DNA from: JBALVT01 sp047612385
GTDB taxonomy: Bacteria > Pseudomonadota > Gammaproteobacteria > Pseudomonadales > Halieaceae
Direction of reading: 5' to 3'
Length of the DNA stretch: 64,000 nt
Assembly (NCBI GenBank): GCA_047612385.1
Contig: JBLGAR010000007.1
Location: forward strand, 8,464 to 72,463
Both the position numbers and the translations under genes were made by a program. Below the pieces are notes generated by a model. That model saw only the letters and a program-made list of their open reading frames with translations. It had not been told where the DNA came from and did not search any database. Positions 54,682-63,262 of the stretch are shown here, in pieces. How positions within the stretch are numbered: position 1 is the stretch's first letter; each line of letters opens with the position of its first letter.

Positions 54682-55847
54682 GCTCGAGCAAAATCAAAAC
54701 TACATCGCCTTGGTATTTAGTACTTGTAAGTTGTTTACTATGGCTGCCGGTCAGTGGCCTCGCGCAATCTGATGAAGAGAAAACCAGAGCGCAACTGAAA
54801 CAACTGCAGGCCAGCATAGCCCGCATCAGCGAAGAGCTTTCCAGCGAGAAAGCAGAGAAAGATTCGCTACGCAAACAGCTGCGCGACATAGAGATAAGCC
54901 TGGGCAAACTACAGCAAAACATCGAGCAGAATCAGCAAGCGCTAAAGAAAGCCAGGACCGATCTGGCTGAGCTCGAAAAGAAACGCGATGCGCTGACAAT
55001 GGCCCGGGACAAGCAGCAAGAATCTATAGCCAAGGAATTGAAAAGTGCCTACCAGATGGGCCGCCAGGGCTCTGTGAAAGTACTGCTAAATCAGCAAGAC
55101 CCGGATACAGTCGCCAGAATGATGGCCTACCACCGCTATATTCTTGAAGCTCGCAGTGAAGCCATCACCGCTTATCGAAAAACCTTAGAGGAGATTGCGG
55201 CCATTGAGCCGAAGATTTCTTCGTTAACACAGCAACTGACAGGCACCGCCAGAACCCTTGCCAAGCAATCGGAAAAACTGAACATAGCGCAAAGAAGGCG
55301 TGCCGGTGCCTTGGCAGATCTAGCCAAGAGCATCCAGAGCAAAGGCGGCAGGTTAAAGCAATTAGACGTTGACCGCACAGAACTTGAGAACTTGCTCAAT
55401 GCCATCGAGGAAACCGTTGTCAATCTGGAAGTCCCCGACAACTACAAAGCCTTTAGCGCCGCCAAGGGAAAGATGCCCTGGCCCGTCTCCGGTAAAGAAC
55501 CCAGTAACCGCTATGGAAAGTATCGCATTGAAGGAAAGATGCGCTGGCAGGGTGTCTCCATTCCAGCCAGGCAGGGAACTTCTGTAACCTCCATTCATCA
55601 CGGCCGGGTAGTTTTTGCAGACTGGCTGCGCGGCTCCGGCCTGTTGCTTATCATCGATCACGGCGATGGGTATATGAGTTTGTATGCCCACAACCAGACC
55701 CTGCTTAAAGACGTCGGTGAATGGGTTACCGCAGGGACTCCCGTCAGCACGGTAGGCAGCAGCGGCGGGCAGGACAGCGCTGCGCTATATTTTGAAATTC
55801 GCCACAATGGCAAACCCACTAATCCCGGAAGCTGGTGTCGCACGTAA
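54678..55847 (+). CDS. envC: EnvC-like amidase activator (degenerate LytM/M23 domain), probable CTG start
   Basis: 389 residues. Signal peptide (LSSSKIKTTSPWYLVLVSC..., cleaved after GLA), long coiled coil (about 30-260), then a C-terminal LytM domain (about 275-385). The zinc-site residues are lost (WQGVSIPARQGT where HxGxD is usual; ALYFEIR in place of HLHFE), as expected for EnvC, which activates AmiA/AmiB rather than cutting itself. No ATG, GTG or TTG lies between the gpmI stop and the signal peptide. The CTG at 54678 overlaps the gpmI TGA (CTGA) and has GGAG exactly 8 nt upstream. Longer readings run into gpmI and are not protein-like. Confidence 0.85.
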   Translation: MSSSKIKTTSPWYLVLVSCLLWLPVSGLAQSDEEKTRAQLKQLQASIARISEELSSEKAEKDSLRKQLRDIEISLGKLQQNIEQNQQALKKARTDLAELEKKRDALTMARDKQQESIAKELKSAYQMGRQGSVKVLLNQQDPDTVARMMAYHRYILEARSEAITAYRKTLEEIAAIEPKISSLTQQLTGTARTLAKQSEKLNIAQRRRAGALADLAKSIQSKGGRLKQLDVDRTELENLLNAIEETVVNLEVPDNYKAFSAAKGKMPWPVSGKEPSNRYGKYRIEGKMRWQGVSIPARQGTSVTSIHHGRVVFADWLRGSGLLLIIDHGDGYMSLYAHNQTLLKDVGEWVTAGTPVSTVGSSGGQDSAALYFEIRHNGKPTNPGSWCRT

Positions 55848-55942
55848 CCGGCGGTATTGCGGTAATGCCGGCGTCAAATTTATGAGCCGAATAGGTTACA
55901 CTTCATCAACGACTTTAAAGGCGGGCTGCGATAGCCCCGGCA

Positions 55943-57295
55943 ATGACTATGAACGGTTTTACTTCCATCAAGACACTCCTGACAAGCAGTGTTGTTGCAC
56001 TCCTGATGATCTCGCCGGCCCACTCAGCCGAAGAAGAGCCGAGCAGGCTGCCGCTAGACGAATTGCGCACTTTTGCCGACGTCTTCAATCAGATTCGCAC
56101 ACGCTATGTAGAAGAAGTAGATGACAGCACTTTGCTGGAGTATGCGGTGAAAGGAATGTTGATGGGCCTGGACCCTCACTCAGCCTACCTGACCCAGGAT
56201 GCCTTCGATCAGTTGAAGAATGTCACCTCCGGGGAATTCAGTGGCCTGGGCCTGGAAGTCGGGATGGAAGATGGCTATGTGAAGGTGATTTCGCCGATAG
56301 ATGGCAGCCCCGCCGCAGAAGCGGGACTCATGAGCGGTGATGTCATCCTTAAGTTAGACCAGAGCCCACTGCAAGGTGTCAGCTTAAACGACGCGATTAT
56401 CAAGATGCGCGGCGAAAAGGGCACCACCATAGAATTGCTGATCGGCAGGCCCGGAACCGGCCAGCCCTTTGAAGTCATTATTACCCGGGACACCATAAAG
56501 GTGGCCAGTGTTCGCCAACGCGTACTCGAAGAGGGCTATGGCTACCTCAGGGTCTCTCAGTTTCAGAAGCGAACCGGACAGGATGTGGCAGAGTCACTGG
56601 AGAAGTTGACGAGAGAGAATCAGCTAAAAGGCCTGGTACTCGACCTCAGAAACAATCCTGGTGGCGTACTACAAGCCAGTGTTGATGTGTCAGATTTATT
56701 TTTGGACGGAGGGACCGTTGTCTACACTGAGGGTCGTGCGGAGGATTCCAAAGTGCATCACAATGCAAAGCCTGGAGATGCCAGCGAGGGAATTCCGATT
56801 ATTGTACTGATCAACGGCGGCTCGGCGAGCGCATCCGAGATTGTCGCAGGAGCGCTGCAAGATCACCGCCGCGCAGTGATTATGGGCACTAAGAGTTTTG
56901 GCAAAGGCTCGGTACAAACCATTATGCCTATGACGGAATCCCGTGCGATCAAACTCACCACCGCCCGCTACTTCACCCCCAAAGGCCGTTCCATTCAAGC
57001 ACTGGGAATTGTTCCAGACATCCTGGTCGAGCGCGCCGAAGTGAAGACACTCGGATCGGGAAAGCGCGTCAAAGAAGCCGATTTGTCACGGCACCTGGAT
57101 AATAAAGAAGAAAAAGCGGATCACGACCAAGCAGTGCTTTCCAGAAAAGCGGCAAATGAGTTAATCTCTACCGACAATCAGTTGTACGAAGCTCTGACAC
57201 TGTTAAAGGGCCTGAACATCTTAGGGTTTCACAAACAGAAACTCGACACCGAGACACTATCTGGGGCGGCGAACACAAAAAATGGTGAATCCTGA
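55943..57295 (+). CDS. ctpA: Carboxy-terminal processing protease (S41)
   Basis: 450-residue periplasmic serine protease. Signal peptide (1-28, ends SAHSA-type PAHSAEEE), an N-terminal S41 helix domain, PDZ domain (about 95-175; GLGLEVGMEDGYVKV), then the catalytic core with Ser in INGGSASASEIVAGAL (about 296) and Lys in GTKSFGKGSVQ (about 321). Part of the gpmI-envC-ctpA-yibQ operon. A second ATG two codons in (55949) could be the start. Confidence 0.95.
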   Translation: MTMNGFTSIKTLLTSSVVALLMISPAHSAEEEPSRLPLDELRTFADVFNQIRTRYVEEVDDSTLLEYAVKGMLMGLDPHSAYLTQDAFDQLKNVTSGEFSGLGLEVGMEDGYVKVISPIDGSPAAEAGLMSGDVILKLDQSPLQGVSLNDAIIKMRGEKGTTIELLIGRPGTGQPFEVIITRDTIKVASVRQRVLEEGYGYLRVSQFQKRTGQDVAESLEKLTRENQLKGLVLDLRNNPGGVLQASVDVSDLFLDGGTVVYTEGRAEDSKVHHNAKPGDASEGIPIIVLINGGSASASEIVAGALQDHRRAVIMGTKSFGKGSVQTIMPMTESRAIKLTTARYFTPKGRSIQALGIVPDILVERAEVKTLGSGKRVKEADLSRHLDNKEEKADHDQAVLSRKAANELISTDNQLYEALTLLKGLNILGFHKQKLDTETLSGAANTKNGES

Positions 57296-58175
57296 ATTCG
57301 GCGGGCGTAGGAATTCTTCAATAGGCCGATTGGCCACCCTGGTAGGCGCTGCATTTCTTAGCGCAGGATTAGTGACCCAAGCAGAAACCTCAAGGCCAGA
57401 TGCGCATAAACATCTGTACGAGCGCTCCGCTGAAAAAGAAATCGTGCCCTTGGCCTCCCCTTTGCCCCTTGAGAAAACCCTCGTCATTATTATCGATGAT
57501 ATTGGCCATCATCTGGCACCAGGCCAAGCGGCCATCGATCTGCCCGGCAAGCTTAATATCGCGATATTGCCCTACACCCCCCACGCAAAAATTCTTGCGG
57601 AACGAGCACATAATTCAGGCAAAGAAATACTACTGCATTCACCCATGAGCACGATTGGCAGCATTCCCCTGGGCCGGGGCGGGCTTACCACGGACCTGAG
57701 CGAAGAAGAGTTTCGCAACACACTGGTCAAAAGTTTAGAACAAATACCCCACGTGCGCGGTATCAACAATCATATGGGCAGCGACTTAACCCAGCGGCGA
57801 CTACAGATGGGCTGGGTGATGGAAGAACTGCAGGAAAGAGATTTGTATTTCGTGGACTCTCGCACCAGCCATGAAACGGTTGCAGCGAACACTGCCGAAG
57901 ACTATGGCGTGCCCAACTTATCGCGGCAGGTGTTTCTAGACAACGAGCGCAATAGCGCCGCGATAGCAGACAAGATTCGTGAGCTGTTACATTTGGTTGA
58001 CACTAAAGGCACCGCAGTAGCCATCGGTCACCCTTATCCAGAAACGATTCGCCAATTGAGAGAAATGCTGCCTTTGCTGAAAGCTAAAGGTATTAAACTG
58101 GCTTACGTGTCTGAGTTGTTTCAGCCCAACACCAGTAACTACAGTCTGACTTCGATTCCAGAGTCAGACATATAG
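57282..58175 (+). CDS. yibQ: Divergent polysaccharide deacetylase, YibQ family
   Basis: 297 residues: N-terminal hydrophobic signal segment (about 14-34) and a divergent NodB-like deacetylase fold (LVIIIDDIGHHLAPGQAA, LLHSPMSTIG, GINNHMGSDLTQ, VGHP-like AIGHPYPETI). The IDDIG and NNHMGS motifs are diagnostic. Substrate unproven. Starts 14 bp inside ctpA and ends with a 37-bp convergent overlap with hisF. Confidence 0.92.
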   Translation: MVNPEFGGRRNSSIGRLATLVGAAFLSAGLVTQAETSRPDAHKHLYERSAEKEIVPLASPLPLEKTLVIIIDDIGHHLAPGQAAIDLPGKLNIAILPYTPHAKILAERAHNSGKEILLHSPMSTIGSIPLGRGGLTTDLSEEEFRNTLVKSLEQIPHVRGINNHMGSDLTQRRLQMGWVMEELQERDLYFVDSRTSHETVAANTAEDYGVPNLSRQVFLDNERNSAAIADKIRELLHLVDTKGTAVAIGHPYPETIRQLREMLPLLKAKGIKLAYVSELFQPNTSNYSLTSIPESDI

Positions 58176-58912
58176 GCCTTAGCCTGGGGAACAGTGAACT
58201 CCCCGAAGTGAAAAATACTCGCCGCTAACACCGCATCCGCACCGCCAATTTTAATGCCCTCTACGAGATGATCCAAATTACCCACACCGCCAGAGGCGAT
58301 CACAGGGATATTGACCGCATCAGTAACAGCGCGGGTAACGCCTAATTCGAAACCGTTTTTGGTGCCGTCGCGATCCATACTGGTGAGCAAAATTTCTCCA
58401 GCGCCTAACTCGGCCATTTTAACCGCCCAAGCCACGGCGTCAATCCCAGTGGGTTTGCGACCGCCGTGAGTGAAAATCTCCCAGCGGGGCTTGCCGTCCA
58501 CGTCTTGAACTCGCTTGGCATCAATAGCAACCACGATACACTGGGAGCCAAAGCGCAATGCAGATTCGCGCACCAGTTCTGGGTTGTGAATCGCCGCAGT
58601 GTTAATACTGACTTTATCGGCACCGGCATTGAGCATCGTACGAATATCTTCGACAGCGCGAATACCCCCGCCTACAGTCAGTGGAATAAACACTTCCGAG
58701 GCAATTTTCTCAACCGTGTGCACCGTGGTATCACGACCTTCGTGACTGGCAGTGATATCCAAAAACGTAATTTCATCAGCGCCCTGTTCGTTGTAACGCT
58801 TGGCGATTTCCACTGGGTCTCCAGCATCGCGGATATCTACAAAGTTAACGCCCTTAACAACGCGGCCGTTTTCCACATCGAGACAAGGAATAATGCGTTT
58901 GGCAAGACCCAT
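58139..58912 (-). CDS. hisF: Imidazole glycerol phosphate synthase subunit HisF
   Basis: 257-residue cyclase barrel; with HisH it makes IGP and AICAR. MGLAKRIIPCLDVENGRVVKGVNF (in part) with catalytic Asp11 and TSMDRDGTKNGF with Asp130-region; ASGGVG phosphate loop. Last gene of the minus-strand hisB-hisH-hisA-hisF cluster, 1 bp after hisA. Confidence 0.97.
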   Translation of the reverse strand: MGLAKRIIPCLDVENGRVVKGVNFVDIRDAGDPVEIAKRYNEQGADEITFLDITASHEGRDTTVHTVEKIASEVFIPLTVGGGIRAVEDIRTMLNAGADKVSINTAAIHNPELVRESALRFGSQCIVVAIDAKRVQDVDGKPRWEIFTHGGRKPTGIDAVAWAVKMAELGAGEILLTSMDRDGTKNGFELGVTRAVTDAVNIPVIASGGVGNLDHLVEGIKIGGADAVLAASIFHFGEFTVPQAKAYMSDSGIEVRL

Positions 58913-58913
58913 G

Positions 58914-59648
58914 TCAGGATGCCTCGTCGCAAAGGCGCTGCGCTTGCGCTACATCCAAAGTGCCTTCGTAAATCGCGCGGCCGGTAATTGCACCGCAGAT
59001 GCCCTGGCTGGCCACGGCACTTAACGCGCGAATATCGTCGAGGTTAGTAATCCCACCAGAGGCGATAACCGGAATGCTCGAGGCCCTAGCCATTTCGAGA
59101 GTGGCTTCAACGTTCACTCCCTGCATCATTCCGTCACGGGCAATATCGGTGTACACAATTGCGCTGACGCCGTCGGACTCAAACTTCCTAGCCAAGTCAT
59201 GGGCGTGAATTTCCGAGACTTCCGCCCAACCGTCGGTGGCAACCAAGCCATCCCTGGCATCCAGGCCAACAATCACTTTTCCAGGAAAGGCTCGACAGGC
59301 CTCGCTGACAAACTCCGGGTCTTTGACGGCTTTGGTGCCAATGATCACAAAGCTAACGCCGGATTTTATATAGTGCTCTATGGTTTCCAGGTTGCGAATA
59401 CCGCCGCCAATTTGTACCGGCAAATCGGGATAGGCGCGGGCAATTGCGGTTACCACATCACCATTGACAGGTTCGCCCGCAAACGCACCGTTGAGATCAA
59501 CAAGATGCAAACGGCGGCAACCCGCATCAACCCATCTGGCCGCCATCGCAACAGGATCATCGGAGAATACGGTTGAGTCGTCCATTAACCCCTGACGCAG
59601 ACGCACGCAGGCACCATCTTTTAGATCAATGGCCGGGATAATTAGCAT
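58914..59648 (-). CDS. hisA: ProFAR isomerase HisA
   Basis: 244-residue barrel isomerase, histidine step 4. The start is the ATG at 59648 (MLIIPAIDLKDGACVRLRQG), with catalytic Asp8 in AIDLKDG; GGGIRNLETIEHY and YTDIARDGMMQGVN (Asp near 130) are present. Overlaps the hisH end by 7 bp. Confidence 0.97.
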   Translation of the reverse strand: MLIIPAIDLKDGACVRLRQGLMDDSTVFSDDPVAMAARWVDAGCRRLHLVDLNGAFAGEPVNGDVVTAIARAYPDLPVQIGGGIRNLETIEHYIKSGVSFVIIGTKAVKDPEFVSEACRAFPGKVIVGLDARDGLVATDGWAEVSEIHAHDLARKFESDGVSAIVYTDIARDGMMQGVNVEATLEMARASSIPVIASGGITNLDDIRALSAVASQGICGAITGRAIYEGTLDVAQAQRLCDEAS

Positions 59649-60292
59649 GTTCCATTCCACTCCAGAAAGTTGCGCAGCAATTGAAGCCCTGCGGTGTGGC
59701 TTTTCTCGGGGTGAAACTGAACAGCAAAGAGATTGTCTCGAGCCAATGCGGCGTTGGCCTGCACACCGTACGCAACCTCGCCAGCCACTAGGCTGCGATC
59801 TTCTACATCACAGTAATAGCTATGAACAAAGTAGAAACGAGTTTTGTCAGCAATGCCCTGCCACAGCGGGTGATCAATGCGCTGTCGTACTTCATTCCAA
59901 CCCATATGTGGAACTTTTAAACGCTGGCCATCAGCATCGTGGAGGGGGTTACCAAAGAACCGCACTTGCCCAGGAATAATATCCAGACAGGCGACACCTT
60001 CGTTCTCCTGGGAATGTGTCATCAGCGCCTGCATACCCACGCAAATAGCTAGAACCGGCTTGTGCTGCTCCTGCAAAACATCCAACAACAGTTCATCGCA
60101 CTTAAGCCGGTGGATTTCCGCCATGCAATCGCGAATGGCGCCCACACCGGGGAAAACGACACGATCGGCTCTGCGTATTAAATCCGCGTCATGAGTGACC
60201 AACACTTCATCGGCGCCCACGTGCTCAAGCGCACTGGCGACAGAGTGCAAGTTTCCCATTCCGTAATCTATAACTGCTACAACACCACTCAT
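59642..60292 (-). CDS. hisH: Imidazole glycerol phosphate synthase glutaminase HisH
   Basis: 216-residue class I glutamine amidotransferase that supplies ammonia to HisF. VIDYGMGNLHSV at the start; nucleophile Cys in AICVGMQALM (about 84); catalytic His and Glu in FHPEKSH (about 196). I use the ATG at 60292; a TTG one codon upstream is in frame. Confidence 0.96.
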   Translation of the reverse strand: MSGVVAVIDYGMGNLHSVASALEHVGADEVLVTHDADLIRRADRVVFPGVGAIRDCMAEIHRLKCDELLLDVLQEQHKPVLAICVGMQALMTHSQENEGVACLDIIPGQVRFFGNPLHDADGQRLKVPHMGWNEVRQRIDHPLWQGIADKTRFYFVHSYYCDVEDRSLVAGEVAYGVQANAALARDNLFAVQFHPEKSHTAGLQLLRNFLEWNGTC

Positions 60293-60320
60293 CAATGCGC
60301 CCTAACGATTCAACATGCGC

Positions 60321-60914
60321 TTAAAGAACACCTTTGGTAGACGGCATAATACCGGCCATGCGTTCGTCGGCTGTTAAGGCCATGCGCAGTGCGCGACCAA
60401 AGGCTTTAAAAACTGTTTCTATCTGGTGGTGCGTGTTGTCACCGCGCAAATTATCGACGTGCAGCGTGACTTTAGCGTGATTGATAAATCCCTGAAAAAA
60501 CTCCATGAACAAATCCACGTCAAACCCACCCACTGCTGAACGCGTGAACGGAACGTGAAATACAATACCGGGGCGCCCGGAGAAATCGACAACTACTCGA
60601 GACAATGCCTCGTCCAATGGCACGTAGGCATGGCCGTATCGCAACATACCTTTTTTGTCGCCGACAGCCTGGGCGACAGCCTGACCAAGAGTAATGCCGA
60701 TGTCTTCGACGGTGTGGTGGTCGTCAATATGCAGATCGCCCTGCGCTTTGATGTCCAGATCAATTAAACCGTGGCGCGCTATCTGATCCATCATGTGCTC
60801 AAGAAACGGAACACCGGTGTCGAAATTAGCTTTGCCGGTGCCGTCCAGATTCACCGAAACGGTGATCTGGGTTTCCAGGGTGTTACGCGTCACTGTGGCG
60901 ATGCGATCGGCCAT
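60321..60914 (-). CDS. hisB: Imidazoleglycerol-phosphate dehydratase HisB
   Basis: 197-residue manganese dehydratase, histidine step 6. The start is the ATG at 60914 (MADRIATVTRNTLETQ) preceded by GAGGAGA; the upstream frame is spurious. Metal motifs HIDDHHTVEDIG (about 67-78) and DNLRGDNTHHQIE (about 155-168). Stand-alone form without the phosphatase domain of enterobacterial HisB. First gene of hisBHAF; divergent from mutY. Confidence 0.97.
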   Translation of the reverse strand: MADRIATVTRNTLETQITVSVNLDGTGKANFDTGVPFLEHMMDQIARHGLIDLDIKAQGDLHIDDHHTVEDIGITLGQAVAQAVGDKKGMLRYGHAYVPLDEALSRVVVDFSGRPGIVFHVPFTRSAVGGFDVDLFMEFFQGFINHAKVTLHVDNLRGDNTHHQIETVFKAFGRALRMALTADERMAGIMPSTKGVL

Positions 60915-61065
60915 TGTGTTCTCCTCAATCCCGCGGCAAAAAATAAAAATGGGGCGGGTACCCAAAAAGCGGGACATTATAAAAGAAATGCCAACCGAAT
61001 TCACTGGCGGTTTTACCACTGCCACTTTACCCTACGAGGCTTCAATACTGGGTCATATTTACAAC

Positions 61066-62121
61066 ATGCCAGCCAAAAAACACTTCGCCAAGCGCGTATT
61101 GGAGTGGTTCGACCATTCCGGCCGCAAAGACCTGCCCTGGCAGCAGGACACCAGCCCCTACCGGGTATGGGTGTCTGAAATTATGTTACAGCAAACCCAA
61201 GTCAAGACTGTGATCCCCTACTTTCATCGATTCATGGAAGTATTTCCCACCGTAAACGCGCTCGCAGATGCGCCCCAAGACGAAGTGCTGCACCTGTGGA
61301 CCGGCCTTGGCTACTACGCCAGAGCTAGAAATCTGCACAAAGCGGCGAAAATCATTAACGAAGAACTCAATGGCGAATTTCCCAGCACCGTGGCGCAGCT
61401 GAGCGAGCTACCCGGAATAGGTAGAAGTACAGCCGGAGCGATTCGCAGTATCGCCTTTGGGCTTCCGGCAACCATCCTGGATGGCAACGTAAAGAGAGTG
61501 TTGGCGCGCCACGGTGCAGTAGAAGGCTGGCCCGGACAAACGGCTGTTCACACCCGCTTATGGGAAATAGCCGATAAGCACACACCAACCCAGCGCAATG
61601 CCGATTTCTCCCAGGCGATGATGGATTTAGGGGCAACCTTGTGCAGTCGATCCTCTCCCCAATGTGATCGATGCCCGGTACAACCCGATTGCGCAGCATT
61701 CAAAGCTGGCACAATGTTGTCCTATCCGGGGAAAAAGCCGCGTAAAACCACACCTGTGAAATCCACTATTTTTCTCATGGTAAGCAGCGCAAATGGAGAC
61801 ATCCTGCTGGAAAAGCGACCCCCCAAAGGCATCTGGGGAGGGCTGTGGTGCTTTCCAGAGATACAATCCACAGAAGATGCGGTCAACAAGTGCATAGATG
61901 ACTGGGGAACCGAGCCTGCGCAAACTGAGACCTGGGAAACATTCCGCCACACTTTCAGCCACTATCATCTGGATATTCAGCCACTACGAGTAGTGCTTCC
62001 CAACAACCCTGAATCAGTCATGGATGCCAGCGAACAGCTCTGGTATAACGTTCAGCAACCGCCCAGTATTGGGTTGGCTGCCCCGATAGCGAGCTTGCTA
62101 GAAAAGCACAAATTTCTCTAG
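61066..62121 (+). CDS. mutY: A/G-specific adenine glycosylase MutY
   Basis: 351-residue repair glycosylase that removes adenine opposite 8-oxoguanine. The start is the ATG at 61066 (MPAKKHFAKRVLEWFD). HhH motif LPGIGRSTAGAI (about 113) and catalytic Asp (LDGNVKRVLAR); iron-sulfur cluster C-x6-C-x2-C-x5-C (CSRSSPQCDRCPVQPDC, about 191-207); C-terminal NUDIX-like domain (about 225-345). Divergent from hisB and followed by yggX, as in Pseudomonas and enterics. Confidence 0.96.
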   Translation: MPAKKHFAKRVLEWFDHSGRKDLPWQQDTSPYRVWVSEIMLQQTQVKTVIPYFHRFMEVFPTVNALADAPQDEVLHLWTGLGYYARARNLHKAAKIINEELNGEFPSTVAQLSELPGIGRSTAGAIRSIAFGLPATILDGNVKRVLARHGAVEGWPGQTAVHTRLWEIADKHTPTQRNADFSQAMMDLGATLCSRSSPQCDRCPVQPDCAAFKAGTMLSYPGKKPRKTTPVKSTIFLMVSSANGDILLEKRPPKGIWGGLWCFPEIQSTEDAVNKCIDDWGTEPAQTETWETFRHTFSHYHLDIQPLRVVLPNNPESVMDASEQLWYNVQQPPSIGLAAPIASLLEKHKFL

Positions 62122-62164
62122 CCACATTGTTAACCGAAGTTAAACCAATCGATGGACCCAAATC

Positions 62165-62437
62165 ATGTCCCGCACCGTTTTTTGTAAAAAATATCAGAAA
62201 GATCTAGAGGGCCTGGATGCGCCGCCGTTCCCCGGCCCCAAAGGTCATGACTTGTTCGAGAATGTCTCAAAACAAGCCTGGGCAGACTGGCAGGCGCAAC
62301 AAACCATGCTGATCAATGAAAAGCACCTTAGCCTGGTGGACCCCGCTGCCCGCAAGTATCTGCAAGAAGAAATGGACAAGTTTTTTGCTGGGGAAGATTA
62401 CGACAAAGCAGAAGGTTACGTTCCGCCGACCGAGTAG
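62165..62437 (+). CDS. yggX: Probable Fe(2+)-trafficking protein YggX
   Basis: 90-residue protein tied to protection of iron-sulfur clusters from oxidation. MSRTVFCKKYQKDLEGLD with the conserved Cys7, PPFPGPKGHDLFENVS, and AWADWQAQQTMLINEKHL (in part). Standard partner of mutY. Confidence 0.96.
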   Translation: MSRTVFCKKYQKDLEGLDAPPFPGPKGHDLFENVSKQAWADWQAQQTMLINEKHLSLVDPAARKYLQEEMDKFFAGEDYDKAEGYVPPTE

Positions 62438-62503
62438 CCAAGAGACCTTGACTCTCGCGCGATCGGAGGGTTTAATACGCGCCTTTCGTGAATTACATAA
62501 TTC

Positions 62504-62579
62504 GCCCGGATAGCTCAGTCGGTAGAGCAGGGGATTGAAAATCCCCGTGTCGGCAGTTCGATTCTGTCTCCGGGCACCA
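62504..62579 (+). tRNA. tRNA-Phe (GAA)
   Basis: 76 nt including an encoded CCA. Acceptor GCCCGGA / TCCGGGC, D-arm TAGCTCAGTCGGTAGAGCA, anticodon arm GGGGA-TTGAAAA-TCCCC with GAA at 62537-62539, and T-arm GGCAG-TTCGATT-CTGTC (one G-T pair). A terminator follows within 20 bp. The T-loop-to-3' end is the unit copied in the downstream tandem repeat. Confidence 0.97.
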
Positions 62580-62827
62580 TTTAAAGCTTAGAAGCCTCGT
62601 CATCGTGCGAGGTTTTTTTGTGGGCCGACACTGGGTGTCGACCCCGGAGCGCCGGCCGGTTCGATTCTGTCTCCGGGCACCATTTAAAGCTTAGAAGCCT
62701 CGTCATCGTGCGAGGTTTTTTTGTGGGCCGACACTGGGTGTCGACCCCGGAGCGCCGGCCGGTTCGATTCTGTCTCCGGGCACCATTTAAAGCTTAGAAG
62801 CCTCGTCATCGTGCGAGGTTTTTTTGT
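62556..62827 (+). repeat. 103-bp tandem repeat copying the tRNA-Phe 3' end and terminator
   Basis: Copies begin at 62556 (inside the tRNA), 62659 and 62762; the third is cut after 66 bp, where sequence diverges at 62828. The copies match base for base where I compared them. Each has 24 bp of tRNA (T-loop to CCA), a 14-nt spacer and the terminator; the two full units then carry a ~37-bp GC-rich linker (GGGCCGACACTGGGTGTCGA...). In the linker, CGACAC pairs with GTGTCG, and CCCGGAG pairs with the CTCCGGG of the next tRNA fragment. The copied portion of a tRNA is the part phage and island integrases use as attachment sites. This fills most of 62580-62914; the rest shows nothing clear. Confidence 0.93.
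62594..62619 (+). terminator. Rho-independent terminator of tRNA-Phe (first of three copies)
   Basis: CCTCG / CGAGG stem with an 8-nt loop and TTTTTTT. Exact copies recur at 62697-62722 and 62800-62825 as part of the 103-bp repeat. Confidence 0.88.
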
Positions 62828-62914
62828 CCTCTTTCTAGCCCAATCTCTATCCCTCCACTGATCTATAGATAGTAAGATATTACCCGTCCTATCTTCTGTC
62901 CCGGAGCACCTCGA

Positions 62915-63187
62915 ATGTCACGCTACATTCTGATAATCGGCTACCGCCAACAATTAGCCAAAGCGACCTATAAACTGGATATTCCCTACTCGATCGTTTC
63001 CGAGAAGCCGATTGCAACAATACCGCGTGGCGTCGACGATGTTGTAATAACATTCTTTTCCCAGATATGCGCAGAACCGGGCGTAAAAGGCTTACACCCC
63101 GAGCACACTCCAACGCATGTTATCACCGGCACCGGGCCTGGCGTATTTCCCGCAGCGACGCTAAGACGAATCTACAATACCCACTAG
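62915..63187 (+). pseudogene. Truncated ATP-grasp-like fragment
   Basis: 90 codons from an ATG with GGAG upstream: MSRYILIIGYRQQLAKATYKLDI..., then THVITGTGPGVFPAATLRR. The opening Rossmann-like strand and the THVI(A/T)GT...FPAATLRR segment resemble the N-terminal domain of ATP-grasp ligases, but the reading stops before the ATP-binding and catalytic domains, which would need another 250 or more residues. Probably a remnant. It could instead be an unrelated small protein; the family match is from memory only. Confidence 0.45.
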
Positions 63188-63262
63188 TCGTCACAAACAC
63201 TGCTGACGCGTTGCACGGATAAAGTGGCAACAAAAGCATACCTGAACTAAAAAAGCATACCG

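Noticed and set aside
62580..62827. Two further tRNA genes in the 103-bp repeats
   Set aside because: Only the 3' end from the T-loop is present; there are no D-arm, anticodon arm or matching T-stem 5' strand.
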